DNA from: Candidatus Benthicola azotiphorus
GTDB lineage: Bacteria; Gemmatimonadota; Gemmatimonadetes; Palauibacterales; Palauibacteraceae
Assembly: GCA_947581745.1 (NCBI GenBank)
Contig: CANPVW010000239.1
Location: forward strand, 1 to 5,391
Direction: 5' to 3'
Length of the DNA: 5,391 nt
The first letter of the stretch is position 1, and each line of letters opens with the position of its first letter. This document shows positions 1 to 4,859 of this stretch, piece after piece. Below the pieces are notes generated by a model. The model saw only the letters and a program-made list of their open reading frames with translations. It ran no database searches and was not told the origin of the DNA. Both the position numbers and the translations under genes were made by a program.

Positions 1-8
1 CGTCAGGC
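1..8 (+). repeat. 3' remnant of an attC-like site at the left edge
   Basis: The first bases read CGTCAGGC, matching the R' end of the other repeats (CGTCAGGA at 4838-4845, GGTCAGGC at 1974-1981). The rest of the site would lie outside the window. Only eight bases support this, but their position just upstream of the first gene is where a preceding cassette should end. Confidence 0.4.
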
Positions 9-62
9 GACGGGGCGAATTCCGCATGATCTCAGGTTTCTAGGCAAGCTGAAGGGGGAGGC

Positions 63-767
63 ATGAGAGATCTCTCGCTCAGGGGATTGACCCGAATCGC
101 AGGGATTCTGCTCTTCGTTTCACTGATCGCGGGCGGGTTCGGTGAGTTGTACGCTCCCGCCATGGTGACCGTTGCGACAGACGCCGCTGCGACCGTGGAG
201 AAGATCCGCTCTCTGAACTTCCTTTTCCGACTAGGATTCGCGGCCTATCTGTTGGAGGGTCTGTGCAACATCGGCCTCGTACTGATCTTCTACGTACTGC
301 TGCGGCCGGTTCAGAGAAGCCTCGCGTTGCTCGCGGCCTTCTTTGGCTTGGTGGGGGTCGCCGTGTTCGCCGTGGCGGAGCTCTTCTATCTCGCGCCGCT
401 TCTGCTCGTCGGGGGAGATGCCTACCTCAGTGCCTTCACCGGCGATCAGTTGAGCGCCCTGACGCTGCTCTCTCTCAAGTTCTACAGCTTCGCCAGCGGC
501 GTCCTCATGGCGTTTGGGGGAGTCGGATCACTGATCTACGGATATCTGTTCTTCATCTCCGGCTACGCTCCCAGAACCCTCGGGGCTCTGCTGGCGCTGG
601 GTGGCGCCGCGTTTCTCGTGCGGAACTTCCTTTTCGTTCTCGCGCCAGCGTACGCCTACGACTGGCTGTTTCTTCCCATGCTTCTAGCGATGCTTGGTCT
701 GGGAACTTGGTTGATTGCGCGAGGTGTGAACGAAGAGGCATGGAAAACGCGAGGGGGAGAGTGGTAG
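63..767 (+). CDS. DUF4386 family integral membrane protein
   Basis: The product is a 234-residue polytopic inner-membrane protein resembling the DUF4386 family (PF14329), whose biochemical role is unknown. Hydrophobic segments lie near residues 11-30, 55-80, 86-107, 136-164, 171-196 and 202-222, so about six helices are expected. The N-terminus has the family style, with a short basic head (MRDLSLRGLTRIAG) leading straight into helix 1. The loop between helices 1 and 2 is the only sizeable soluble part before residue 55. The start is well supported: a purine-rich Shine-Dalgarno (AAGGGGGAG, 52-60) sits just before ATG 63. Length is normal for the family and the gene looks intact. It lies right after a possible attC end and before a - strand MarR remnant. 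Such genes recur in environmental genomes and are usually left as hypothetical; no function is claimed here. Confidence 0.88.
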   Translation: MRDLSLRGLTRIAGILLFVSLIAGGFGELYAPAMVTVATDAAATVEKIRSLNFLFRLGFAAYLLEGLCNIGLVLIFYVLLRPVQRSLALLAAFFGLVGVAVFAVAELFYLAPLLLVGGDAYLSAFTGDQLSALTLLSLKFYSFASGVLMAFGGVGSLIYGYLFFISGYAPRTLGALLALGGAAFLVRNFLFVLAPAYAYDWLFLPMLLAMLGLGTWLIARGVNEEAWKTRGGEW

Positions 768-789
768 AGACGAGGTACTCAGACCAGCG

Positions 790-1009
790 TGCGTGACCAT
801 CCGCTCCCCGATTCCGTTACGGCTCAGACCCTCGTCCCCTGCGTGTCGCAGGATTCGAAGTACGTTGCACTGGGATGGGGAGAGCCCCGCCTTCCGCACA
901 ATTGCGTTCGAATGCGCCGAGGCGGTCCATGCAGCCCGACCGGGGCGATAAGTAAACGCTCTTCGGGTGTCTCGATGCCCATCGCCTGGGCCGGATTCAG
1001 AATGGACAT
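790..1009 (-). pseudogene. MarR-family regulator remnant, frameshifted and 3'-truncated
   Basis: Read on the - strand from ATG at 1009, one frame gives MSILNPAQAMGIETPEERLL, a typical N-terminus of small MarR regulators. A second frame, from about 938 downward, gives IVRKAGLSPSQCNVLRILRH followed by AGDEGLSRNGIGERMVT, the recognisable start of the MarR winged-helix domain (the usual form is LSPxQYNVLRILRGAGxEGL...IxERM). Joining the frames needs one missing base near 939-943, where about five bases stand in for two codons. The similarity stops after ERMVT near position 792, so the recognition helix, wing and C-terminal dimerisation helices (over half the protein) are gone. The missing part would have run into the opposite-strand DUF4386 gene, which ends at 767. 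The remnant cannot encode a working repressor. It is the only - strand gene trace in the window and may mark a junction between DNAs of different origin. Confidence 0.6.
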
Positions 1010-1133
1010 GCGAAGAAGATACTCCCCGAGCAGACCTGAGGGTCGCGCGCTGCGCTTGCCGTCGGCACCTTGGGGTGCGCAACAGAATTCCAGAGTCGTC
1101 AGAAAGCACCGTCCACGATTCACCGGTCGGTAG
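1010..1133. other. Spacer between the MarR remnant and methyltransferase, nothing recognised
   Basis: This is the rest of the 366-bp stretch (768-1133) without an intact gene. It would have been upstream of the MarR remnant, and a purine-rich GGGGAG on the - strand (about 1022-1027) could be a decayed ribosome binding site. No attC-like sequence, clear promoter hexamers or RNA gene could be seen. Short + and - strand reading frames crossing it resemble no family. Confidence 0.4.
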
Positions 1134-1144
1134 ATGAGAAGGCT

Positions 1145-1150
1145 GGGAGA
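1145..1150 (+). promoter_or_regulatory. Ribosome binding site that decides the methyltransferase start
   Basis: GGGAGA (1145-1150) lies about 4-6 bases before ATG 1155 and falls inside the reading frame if ATG 1134 is used. ATG 1134 has no comparable purine run and would add seven residues not expected in the family, so 1155 is preferred. Confidence 0.65.
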
Positions 1151-1154
1151 GGAG

Positions 1155-1868
1155 ATGTTCACTCAGTCGCCCGAGTTGTATGACCTCATCTATGGCTCCT
1201 TCAAGGACTACTCGGTAGAGTCGGCCGCAGTTGCGGCCCTCTTGGACCAGACGGCTCCCGGCGCACACGACATTCTGGATGTCGGCTGCGGGACCGGCGA
1301 GCACGCTCGCTATCTCCATTGCGAGCACGGATACCAGGTCGATGGCCTGGACATCGAGCCGGGCTTCAACGAGATCGCTCGTGCGAAGCTGCCGGGCTCA
1401 AGCTTCTGGCAGCGGGACATGACCGAGTTCTCGCTCGGCAAGTCTTACGACGCTGTGCTTTGCCTCTTCGGCTCGATTGCGTATGTCTCGAACCTCGAAC
1501 GGCTTCGGGCCGCATTGTCCTCATTTCGTGCCCATCTGCGCTCAGGGGGGATAGCGCTCGTCGAGCCGTGGTTGTCGCCTGATGAGTGGAATCCTGGTCG
1601 GGTGTACGTTCACACCGCGGAGTCGGAGAACCTGCGGGTCGTTCGAATGAGCCACTCGTCCGTGCGCGGGCATGTCTCGGTGCTGCGCTTCCACTACCTC
1701 ATCGGGACACCCGAGGGCGTCGAGCACCGCGAGGAAACGCACGAGCTCGGTCTGTTTACGCGCGATGAGATCCTCTCCTCCTTTGCGGAAGCAGGCTTCG
1801 ACAGTGTTGACTACGATCCCGAGGGTCTCATCGGTCGGGGAATGTATGTCGCTAGGACCGGATCCTAG
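1155..1868 (+). CDS. Class I SAM-dependent methyltransferase, DesVI/TylM1-like
   Basis: The product (237 residues) is a cytoplasmic SAM-dependent methyltransferase. Motif I is ILDVGCGTG (residues 40-48), the ribose-binding acidic residue is probably D66 in GLDIEP, motif II-like RDM lies at 87-89, and DAVLCLFGSIAYV (99-111) follows. Further on come GGIALVEPW, RMSHSSVRGH, LFTRDEI and a GLIGRGMYVA end. This order (KDY near 17-19, DM..F, DAV..F.SI.Y, VEPW, SHS, LF, GRG.FV) closely follows TylM1 and DesVI, the enzymes that N,N-dimethylate dTDP-3-amino-deoxysugars in macrolide biosynthesis, and the length is about the same. No sugar biosynthesis or glycosyltransferase genes are nearby, so the substrate is unknown and may be another small amine. 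An upstream in-frame ATG at 1134 is possible but less likely. The gene is intact and is followed by attC 1. Confidence 0.85.
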   Translation: MFTQSPELYDLIYGSFKDYSVESAAVAALLDQTAPGAHDILDVGCGTGEHARYLHCEHGYQVDGLDIEPGFNEIARAKLPGSSFWQRDMTEFSLGKSYDAVLCLFGSIAYVSNLERLRAALSSFRAHLRSGGIALVEPWLSPDEWNPGRVYVHTAESENLRVVRMSHSSVRGHVSVLRFHYLIGTPEGVEHREETHELGLFTRDEILSSFAEAGFDSVDYDPEGLIGRGMYVARTGS

Positions 1869-1891
1869 ACCGGCCATGCGCGCGGAGGGCT

Positions 1892-1905
1892 GTGCTTTCC
1901 AGCAC
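1892..1905 (+). repeat. Short hairpin after the methyltransferase gene
   Basis: GTGCT (1892-1896) and AGCAC (1901-1905) are perfect inverted repeats around a TTCC loop, 23 bases after the stop codon. No T-tract follows, so a classic intrinsic terminator is not supported. Its right arm overlaps the beginning of the repeat unit of attC 1. Confidence 0.35.
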
Positions 1906-1981
1906 GCGCCTGGAGCTAACGCGGTGAGGATACGAAGCAATCGATCCTGGTCGGCGCGCAGCTAGGCGCTGGCGGTCAGGC
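1903..1981 (+). repeat. attC-like site 1
   Basis: The core runs from R'' (AGCTAAC, 1914-1920) to R' (GTCAGGC, 1975-1981), 68 bases. Next to R'' lies GGTGAG, which can pair with CTGGC/CTGACC-type sequence before R' with a mismatch, as expected for L''/L'. Inside is a stem, CGGCGC (1952-1957) with GCGCTG (1966-1971), around loop GCAGCTAG. AGGAT (1927-1931) and ATCCT (1943-1947) form a second inverted repeat unique to this copy. Upstream CACGCGCCTG (1903-1912) is shared with copies 2 and 4. R'' departs from the RYYYAAC consensus at its second base. Confidence 0.65.
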
Positions 1982-2010
1982 ATCAGAACGGTTGTGGAAG
2001 AGGGCTTTAC

Positions 2011-2790
2011 ATGGGCACCGTCGAACAGGCCAGCATCACTCTTGACCTCGTAGGTCCCGACAGCCTGCGAAGCTGCGGGATAGGCTGTATCACCAACCCG
2101 GACCACCCGGGGTTCGAGCCGAAGAACGAATGGCTCCGCAAGCGATTCGATGAGGGCCTTCGCTACCTCCTCTTCAGAGACAAGATGGGTAGGCCTCTCG
2201 CCTTTCTGGAGTACGTACCCGGCGAGTACGCCTGGCGCCCGGTCGACGCTGCGGGCTGGCTCTTCGTGCACTGCCTATGGGTGTATCCTCGCGGGCAGAA
2301 GATCGGTGGTCTCGGTACGCGCTTGATCCAAGCGTGCCTGGCGCAAGGCGAGAGGGCGAGCGCGTTCGGTGTGGCGGCGTTGGCGAGCGAGGGGCCGTGG
2401 ATGGCGGGCGCCCGCATCTTTGAACGGACGGGCTTTGAACAGATTGCCCAAGCCGACCGATTCGCGCTCCTGACGCATAGACTTCGGCCGGGGCCCGCGC
2501 CGCGCCTTCGTTCCATCGAAACCAACCGTGCCCAGTACCCGGGCCTCCATATCGTGTACAGTGCCCAATGTCCCTACCTGCCGAAGTCAGTCAGCGACCT
2601 CCAGGACGTCGCCTCGGAGCTTGGATTGGAGTTGCGTGTGACAGTGCTCGACACACCTGAGCTGGCCCAGAGAGCGCCCTCGTACTACGGAGTCTTCAGC
2701 CTCCTCTGGAATGGCGAACTGCTTTCGGACCACTATGTCAGTGCAACCCGCTTCAGGAACCTCGTGCGGAAGCACCAGATCGCAGGCTGA
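2011..2790 (+). CDS. GNAT N-acetyltransferase with C-terminal YoaP-like domain
   Basis: The 259-residue product joins two parts. Residues about 8-155 form a GNAT acetyl-CoA-binding fold. The pyrophosphate-binding loop is RGQKIGGLG (94-102) after the strand FVHCLWVYP, and ARIFERTGFE is motif B-like. Residues about 170-259 match the YoaP-like domain (PF14268; Bacillus subtilis YoaP is the namesake): LHIVYSAQCPYLP with C187-P188-Y189, then YGVFSLLWNGELLS and a C-terminal LVRKH. The second part looks thioredoxin-like in layout, with Cys-Pro early and a later strand-turn-strand, but this is inference. The acceptor substrate is unknown. ATG 2011 is backed by GGAAGAGGG (1996-2004) six bases upstream. 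The gene is alone in its interval, with attC 1 just before it and attC 2 after it. It appears intact and of family length. Confidence 0.85.
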   Translation: MGTVEQASITLDLVGPDSLRSCGIGCITNPDHPGFEPKNEWLRKRFDEGLRYLLFRDKMGRPLAFLEYVPGEYAWRPVDAAGWLFVHCLWVYPRGQKIGGLGTRLIQACLAQGERASAFGVAALASEGPWMAGARIFERTGFEQIAQADRFALLTHRLRPGPAPRLRSIETNRAQYPGLHIVYSAQCPYLPKSVSDLQDVASELGLELRVTVLDTPELAQRAPSYYGVFSLLWNGELLSDHYVSATRFRNLVRKHQIAG

Positions 2791-2811
2791 CCCAGGCCCG
2801 TCAGACATGAC

Positions 2812-2828
2812 ACGCGCCGTGTGCGCGT
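2812..2828 (+). repeat. GC-rich hairpin after the GNAT-YoaP gene
   Basis: ACGCGC (2812-2817) and GCGCGT (2823-2828) are perfect inverted repeats around CGTGT, 21 bases past the stop codon. No T-run follows, so termination is only possible. The left arm with its flank (GACACGCG) repeats the opening of the attC 2 unit 39 bases later (AACACGCG), which looks like a partial duplication. Confidence 0.4.
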
Positions 2829-2850
2829 CGGATAGAATGCCGTCGACTAA

Positions 2851-2930
2851 CACGCGTCTGCAGTTGACACGGTGAGGATACGAGAAAATCAAACGAGGCC
2901 GGCGCGCAGCTCAGGCGCCGACCGTTAGGC
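2851..2930 (+). repeat. attC-like site 2
   Basis: This copy has the best R' (GTTAGGC, 2924-2930, matching GTTRRRY). R'' by alignment is AGTTGAC (2862-2868), giving a 69-base core. A second candidate, GACTAAC at 2845-2851, complements R' at six of seven positions. The inner stem is perfect: CGGCGC (2900-2905) with GCGCCG (2915-2920) around GCAGCTCAG. CACGCGTCTG (2851-2860) is the upstream block shared with copies 1 and 4, and CGCGTCT here can pair with AGGCGCG at 2927-2933, with one wobble. Confidence 0.68.
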
Positions 2931-2956
2931 GCGGACAGTTCGCAGTGGCAGCTATC

Positions 2957-3430
2957 ATGCGTTATCGCTTGATTCCAACGAGATCTGAGGATGAGGCGTG
3001 GCTTGAGAAGCTGCGCCGAGCCGCATACCGCGATCTCTTTGTTGCAACATGGGGTGGCTGGGATGAGGATCGGCACCAGCGTCATTTCGCAGCCTGTTTA
3101 GAATGCGGCGAGATTTGTGCGATCGAAATCGATGATGCTCGTGTGGGCATGGTTCAGCTGTTCGAACATACCGATGCCATCGAAATAGGTGAGATTCAAA
3201 TTGAGCCGGAATACCAGGGCCGCGGTATCGGAACACAAGTACTTCGAGACACACTCGCGCAGGCGCATGCGCAGCGGAAGAAGGTGATTCTCCGAACTGG
3301 GTTGAAGAACATTCGAGCGATCGAGTTGTATCGGCGTCTGGGTTTTGAGCGCGTGATTCAGACTGAAACGCACGAACACATGGAGTGCAAGCCGAAGCCA
3401 GATGGGACGGAGATTGATCAGGTGACGTAG
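2957..3430 (+). CDS. GNAT family N-acetyltransferase
   Basis: The product (157 residues from ATG 2957) is a single-domain GNAT enzyme that would transfer the acetyl group of acetyl-CoA to an unknown amine. The N-terminal half has the LRRAAYRDLFVATWGGWDE pattern common in small environmental GNATs. Motif A is IQIEPEYQGRGIG, with the CoA pyrophosphate loop QGRGIG at 87-92. Motif B is NIRAIELYRRLGFE (118-131), with Y125 in the usual general-acid position. A GTG at 2945 would add four residues (MAAI) but fits the family less well; neither start has a clear Shine-Dalgarno. The gene follows attC 2 directly and looks richer in A/T and in GAT/GAA/ATT-type codons than its neighbours, which fits separate acquisition. 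It shares its interval with the next gene. Confidence 0.85.
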   Translation: MRYRLIPTRSEDEAWLEKLRRAAYRDLFVATWGGWDEDRHQRHFAACLECGEICAIEIDDARVGMVQLFEHTDAIEIGEIQIEPEYQGRGIGTQVLRDTLAQAHAQRKKVILRTGLKNIRAIELYRRLGFERVIQTETHEHMECKPKPDGTEIDQVT

Positions 3431-3586
3431 CGGCGCACTGGTTCGCCCGCAGAGTCCCGCCAGACCGCCTGGACGAATCCCGCCACGTGATGAGCCAGGA
3501 TTGTGAGTAGGTAGGAAATCGCGCCCACTCACTTGAGGCCTCACGTCAAGGGGGCGCCCGGCCATACCGGACGAGAGAATCTGAAC
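3431..3586. other. Spacer between two genes of one interval, no attC recognised
   Basis: These 156 bases would be expected to hold an attC if the GNAT and the NAD(P)-binding gene were separate cassettes. No GTTRRRY-like end followed by the shared 3' half was found. The only structure seen is a weak inverted repeat, CTTGA (3532-3536) with TCAAG (3546-3550). Confidence 0.4.
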
Positions 3587-4333
3587 ATGACGCTTCTTCT
3601 GTCGTTCATGTCGTACGCAATCGTTCTTTCAGCCGCGCTGGCACGAATGGGGCACCGTTCGCACACGACTCCCTCGAGTGGAGGACCGCGCCAGAATCCC
3701 TCGCGGCTCCTGATCGTCGGAGCGACTGGTGGGACGGGTCGTCAGCTCGTCACGCAGGCTCTGGAGCGTGGTTACGTGGTCACGGCACTCGTAAGAGATC
3801 CGTCACGGCTTCAGGTCGACCATCCGCAACTGACGGTCACTCAGGGTGACGTGCTCGACGAGGCTGCCGTCGAGGCTGCCGTTCGCGGCCAGGATGCCGT
3901 GCTGTCCGCCCTTGGTCACAAGCGGTTCTTCTATCCAACTCGCATCCTCTCCGAAGGGACCAGGAACATTCTGCGCGCCATGGACACTCACGGTGTCCCG
4001 CGCCTGGTCTGCCAGACTTCTCTCGGCATCGGAGACAGCGCCGGACGCATGGGCCTGTACTACACGTTCTTTGTCATTCCGGTGATTTTGCCTTTCTATT
4101 TCTGGGACAAGACGCGGCAGGAACGGATGGTCGCGGGGAGTGACGTGGAGTGGGTGATCGTGCGACCTGCGGTGCTGACAAATGGCGGGAAGCGAGGTCG
4201 CTGTCGTCATGGTCGCCACGCCGGAAGCTTCCTATTGACGGTGCGCATTTCCCGTGCGGACGTTGCGGACTTCATGCTGAACCAGTTGGCGTCCGACACA
4301 TATCTTCGCACCGCGGCGGGTGTGTGTTGGTAG
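3587..4333 (+). CDS. Atypical SDR / NmrA-like NAD(P)-binding protein
   Basis: The product (248 residues) has an N-terminal hydrophobic segment (about 2-20) followed by a Ser/Pro/Gly-rich linker and a Rossmann domain. The dinucleotide-binding strand and glycine loop are RLLIVGATGGTGRQL, with GATGGTG at residues 45-51, and ALVRDPSRL follows at the adenine-ribose side. Later features are GDVLDEAAVEAAVRGQDAVL, TSLGIGDS, WVIVRPAVLTNG and ISRADVADFML. These mark the atypical SDR group (NAD(P)H-binding, PF13460), which usually lacks the classic YxxxK catalytic pair; no clear YxxxK is seen here. The N-terminal segment may be a membrane anchor. ATG 3587 has a purine-rich GACGAGAGAA a few bases upstream; ATG 3608 is possible, while an in-frame TTG at 3533 is unlikely. 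The gene looks intact and ends 15 bases before attC 3. Substrate is unknown. Confidence 0.82.
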   Translation: MTLLLSFMSYAIVLSAALARMGHRSHTTPSSGGPRQNPSRLLIVGATGGTGRQLVTQALERGYVVTALVRDPSRLQVDHPQLTVTQGDVLDEAAVEAAVRGQDAVLSALGHKRFFYPTRILSEGTRNILRAMDTHGVPRLVCQTSLGIGDSAGRMGLYYTFFVIPVILPFYFWDKTRQERMVAGSDVEWVIVRPAVLTNGGKRGRCRHGRHAGSFLLTVRISRADVADFMLNQLASDTYLRTAAGVCW

Positions 4334-4348
4334 GTCCAGCCGCAGTCC

Positions 4349-4388
4349 ACCTAACATCAGCGCACAGCTCAGGCGCTGACCGTTGGGA
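4349..4388 (+). repeat. attC-like site 3, compact form
   Basis: R'' is ACCTAAC (4349-4355, a full RYYYAAC match) and R' is GTTGGGA (4382-4388). CCTAAC pairs with GTTGGG over six positions with one wobble. Inside is a perfect 7-bp stem, TCAGCGC (4357-4363) with GCGCTGA (4373-4379), around loop ACAGCTCAG. At 40 bases it lacks about 30 bases present between R'' and the stem in the other copies, and it lacks the upstream CACGCG block. Its 3' half nearly equals that of copy 2. Confidence 0.6.
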
Positions 4389-4444
4389 TGAATCAGGTTC
4401 TAATGGGATCTATCTGAACGAGACTCCGGCCGGGAGCTTGATCG

Positions 4445-4765
4445 ATGGCTGTTAAGCGCATTTGGCACGGCTGGACCACGATCGAAAACGCTCAGAGCTA
4501 CTGGAGCGTCCTGAGCGGGACTGTCATCCCAGGTATCGAGGCGAAGTCGATCGAAGGCTACCGAGGGATTGAAGTCCTCCGCCGTGACCATGAGTCCGAA
4601 GTAGAGTTCGTCACGATCATGACCTTCGATTCCATACAGAGCGTTGTAGACTTCCAAGGTGAGAACTACGAGCAGAGCTACGTTCCAGACGTTGCCCAGG
4701 CAGTCCTGAAGCGGTGGGACACGACGGCCTCACACTACCAGGTCTTGGAGGGGAGTTTGCCCTGA
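4445..4765 (+). CDS. Antibiotic biosynthesis monooxygenase (ABM)-like domain protein
   Basis: The product is a 106-residue, single-domain dimeric alpha+beta barrel protein of the ABM/ferredoxin-like type. The N-terminal strand and turn (KRIWHGWTTIENAQSY) lead to GIEAKSIEGYRGIEVLRRD, the central strands EVEFVTIMTFDS, the helix SIQSVVDFQGENY, and a last strand ending HYQVLEG. This is the usual arrangement in short ABM-like proteins of environmental bacteria. Members include cofactor-free monooxygenases, but many have no known activity, and no catalytic claim can be made here. GGGAG (4432-4436) lies eight bases before ATG 4445. The stop codon (4763-4765) directly touches the repeat unit of attC 4, and attC 3 lies about 56 bases upstream, so this is the most compact cassette-like unit in the window (about 457 bases). 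Confidence 0.82.
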   Translation: MAVKRIWHGWTTIENAQSYWSVLSGTVIPGIEAKSIEGYRGIEVLRRDHESEVEFVTIMTFDSIQSVVDFQGENYEQSYVPDVAQAVLKRWDTTASHYQVLEGSLP

Positions 4766-4845
4766 CACGCGTCTCGAGATGACGCGGTGGGAGTGGTAGA
4801 CAATCAAACAGAGTTGGCGCGCAGTTCAGGTGCTGGCCGTCAGGA
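4766..4845 (+). repeat. attC-like site 4
   Basis: The upstream block CACGCGTCTC begins right after the ABM stop codon. The core runs from R'' (AGATGAC, 4777-4783) to R' (GTCAGGA, 4839-4845), 69 bases; TGAC and GTCA are exactly complementary. The inner stem is TGGCGC (4815-4820) with GTGCTG (4830-4835) around GCAGTTCAG, held by three Watson-Crick and three G-T pairs. The middle part AATCAAACAGAG resembles the same section of copy 2. Confidence 0.66.
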
Positions 4846-4847
4846 GG
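4842..4847 (+). promoter_or_regulatory. Shine-Dalgarno overlapping the attC 4 R' end
   Basis: AGGAGG (4842-4847) is a strong ribosome binding sequence 12 bases before ATG 4860, somewhat longer than usual spacing. Its first four bases belong to R' of attC 4, so the recombination site supplies part of the translation signal for the next cassette gene. Confidence 0.5.
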
Positions 4848-4859
4848 CCACTAACCTCG

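Noticed and set aside
789..1133. + strand open frame in the spacer
   Set aside because: It resembles no family, has no convincing ribosome binding site, and lies antisense to the MarR remnant whose similarity is clearer.
684..1328. Long - strand open frame covering the spacer and the methyltransferase start
   Set aside because: Only the part near 790-938 resembles a protein family (MarR). The rest overlaps confident + strand genes and shows no family features, so it is treated as a remnant rather than a full gene.
2812..2828. Intrinsic terminator after the GNAT-YoaP gene
   Set aside because: The GC hairpin is perfect but lacks a following T-tract, so it is listed only as a hairpin.
2864..2892. 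TTGACA as a -35 promoter element inside attC 2
   Set aside because: No TATAAT-like hexamer occurs 16-18 bases downstream (AAATCA-type sequence is there), and TTGAC corresponds to R'' in the aligned repeats.
3532..3550. Inverted repeat CTTGA/TCAAG as a missing attC or terminator
   Set aside because: It has no R'/R'' ends, lacks the shared stem-loop and has no T-run; five base pairs with a nine-base loop is expected by chance.
3098..3565. 155-codon - strand open frame
   Set aside because: It is antisense to a well-supported GNAT gene and has a Pro/Arg/Leu-rich composition typical of shadow frames in GC-rich DNA.
1903..4845. CRISPR array reading of the repeats
   Set aside because: The copies are hundreds to more than a thousand bases apart with genes between them, unlike the short regular spacers of CRISPR.
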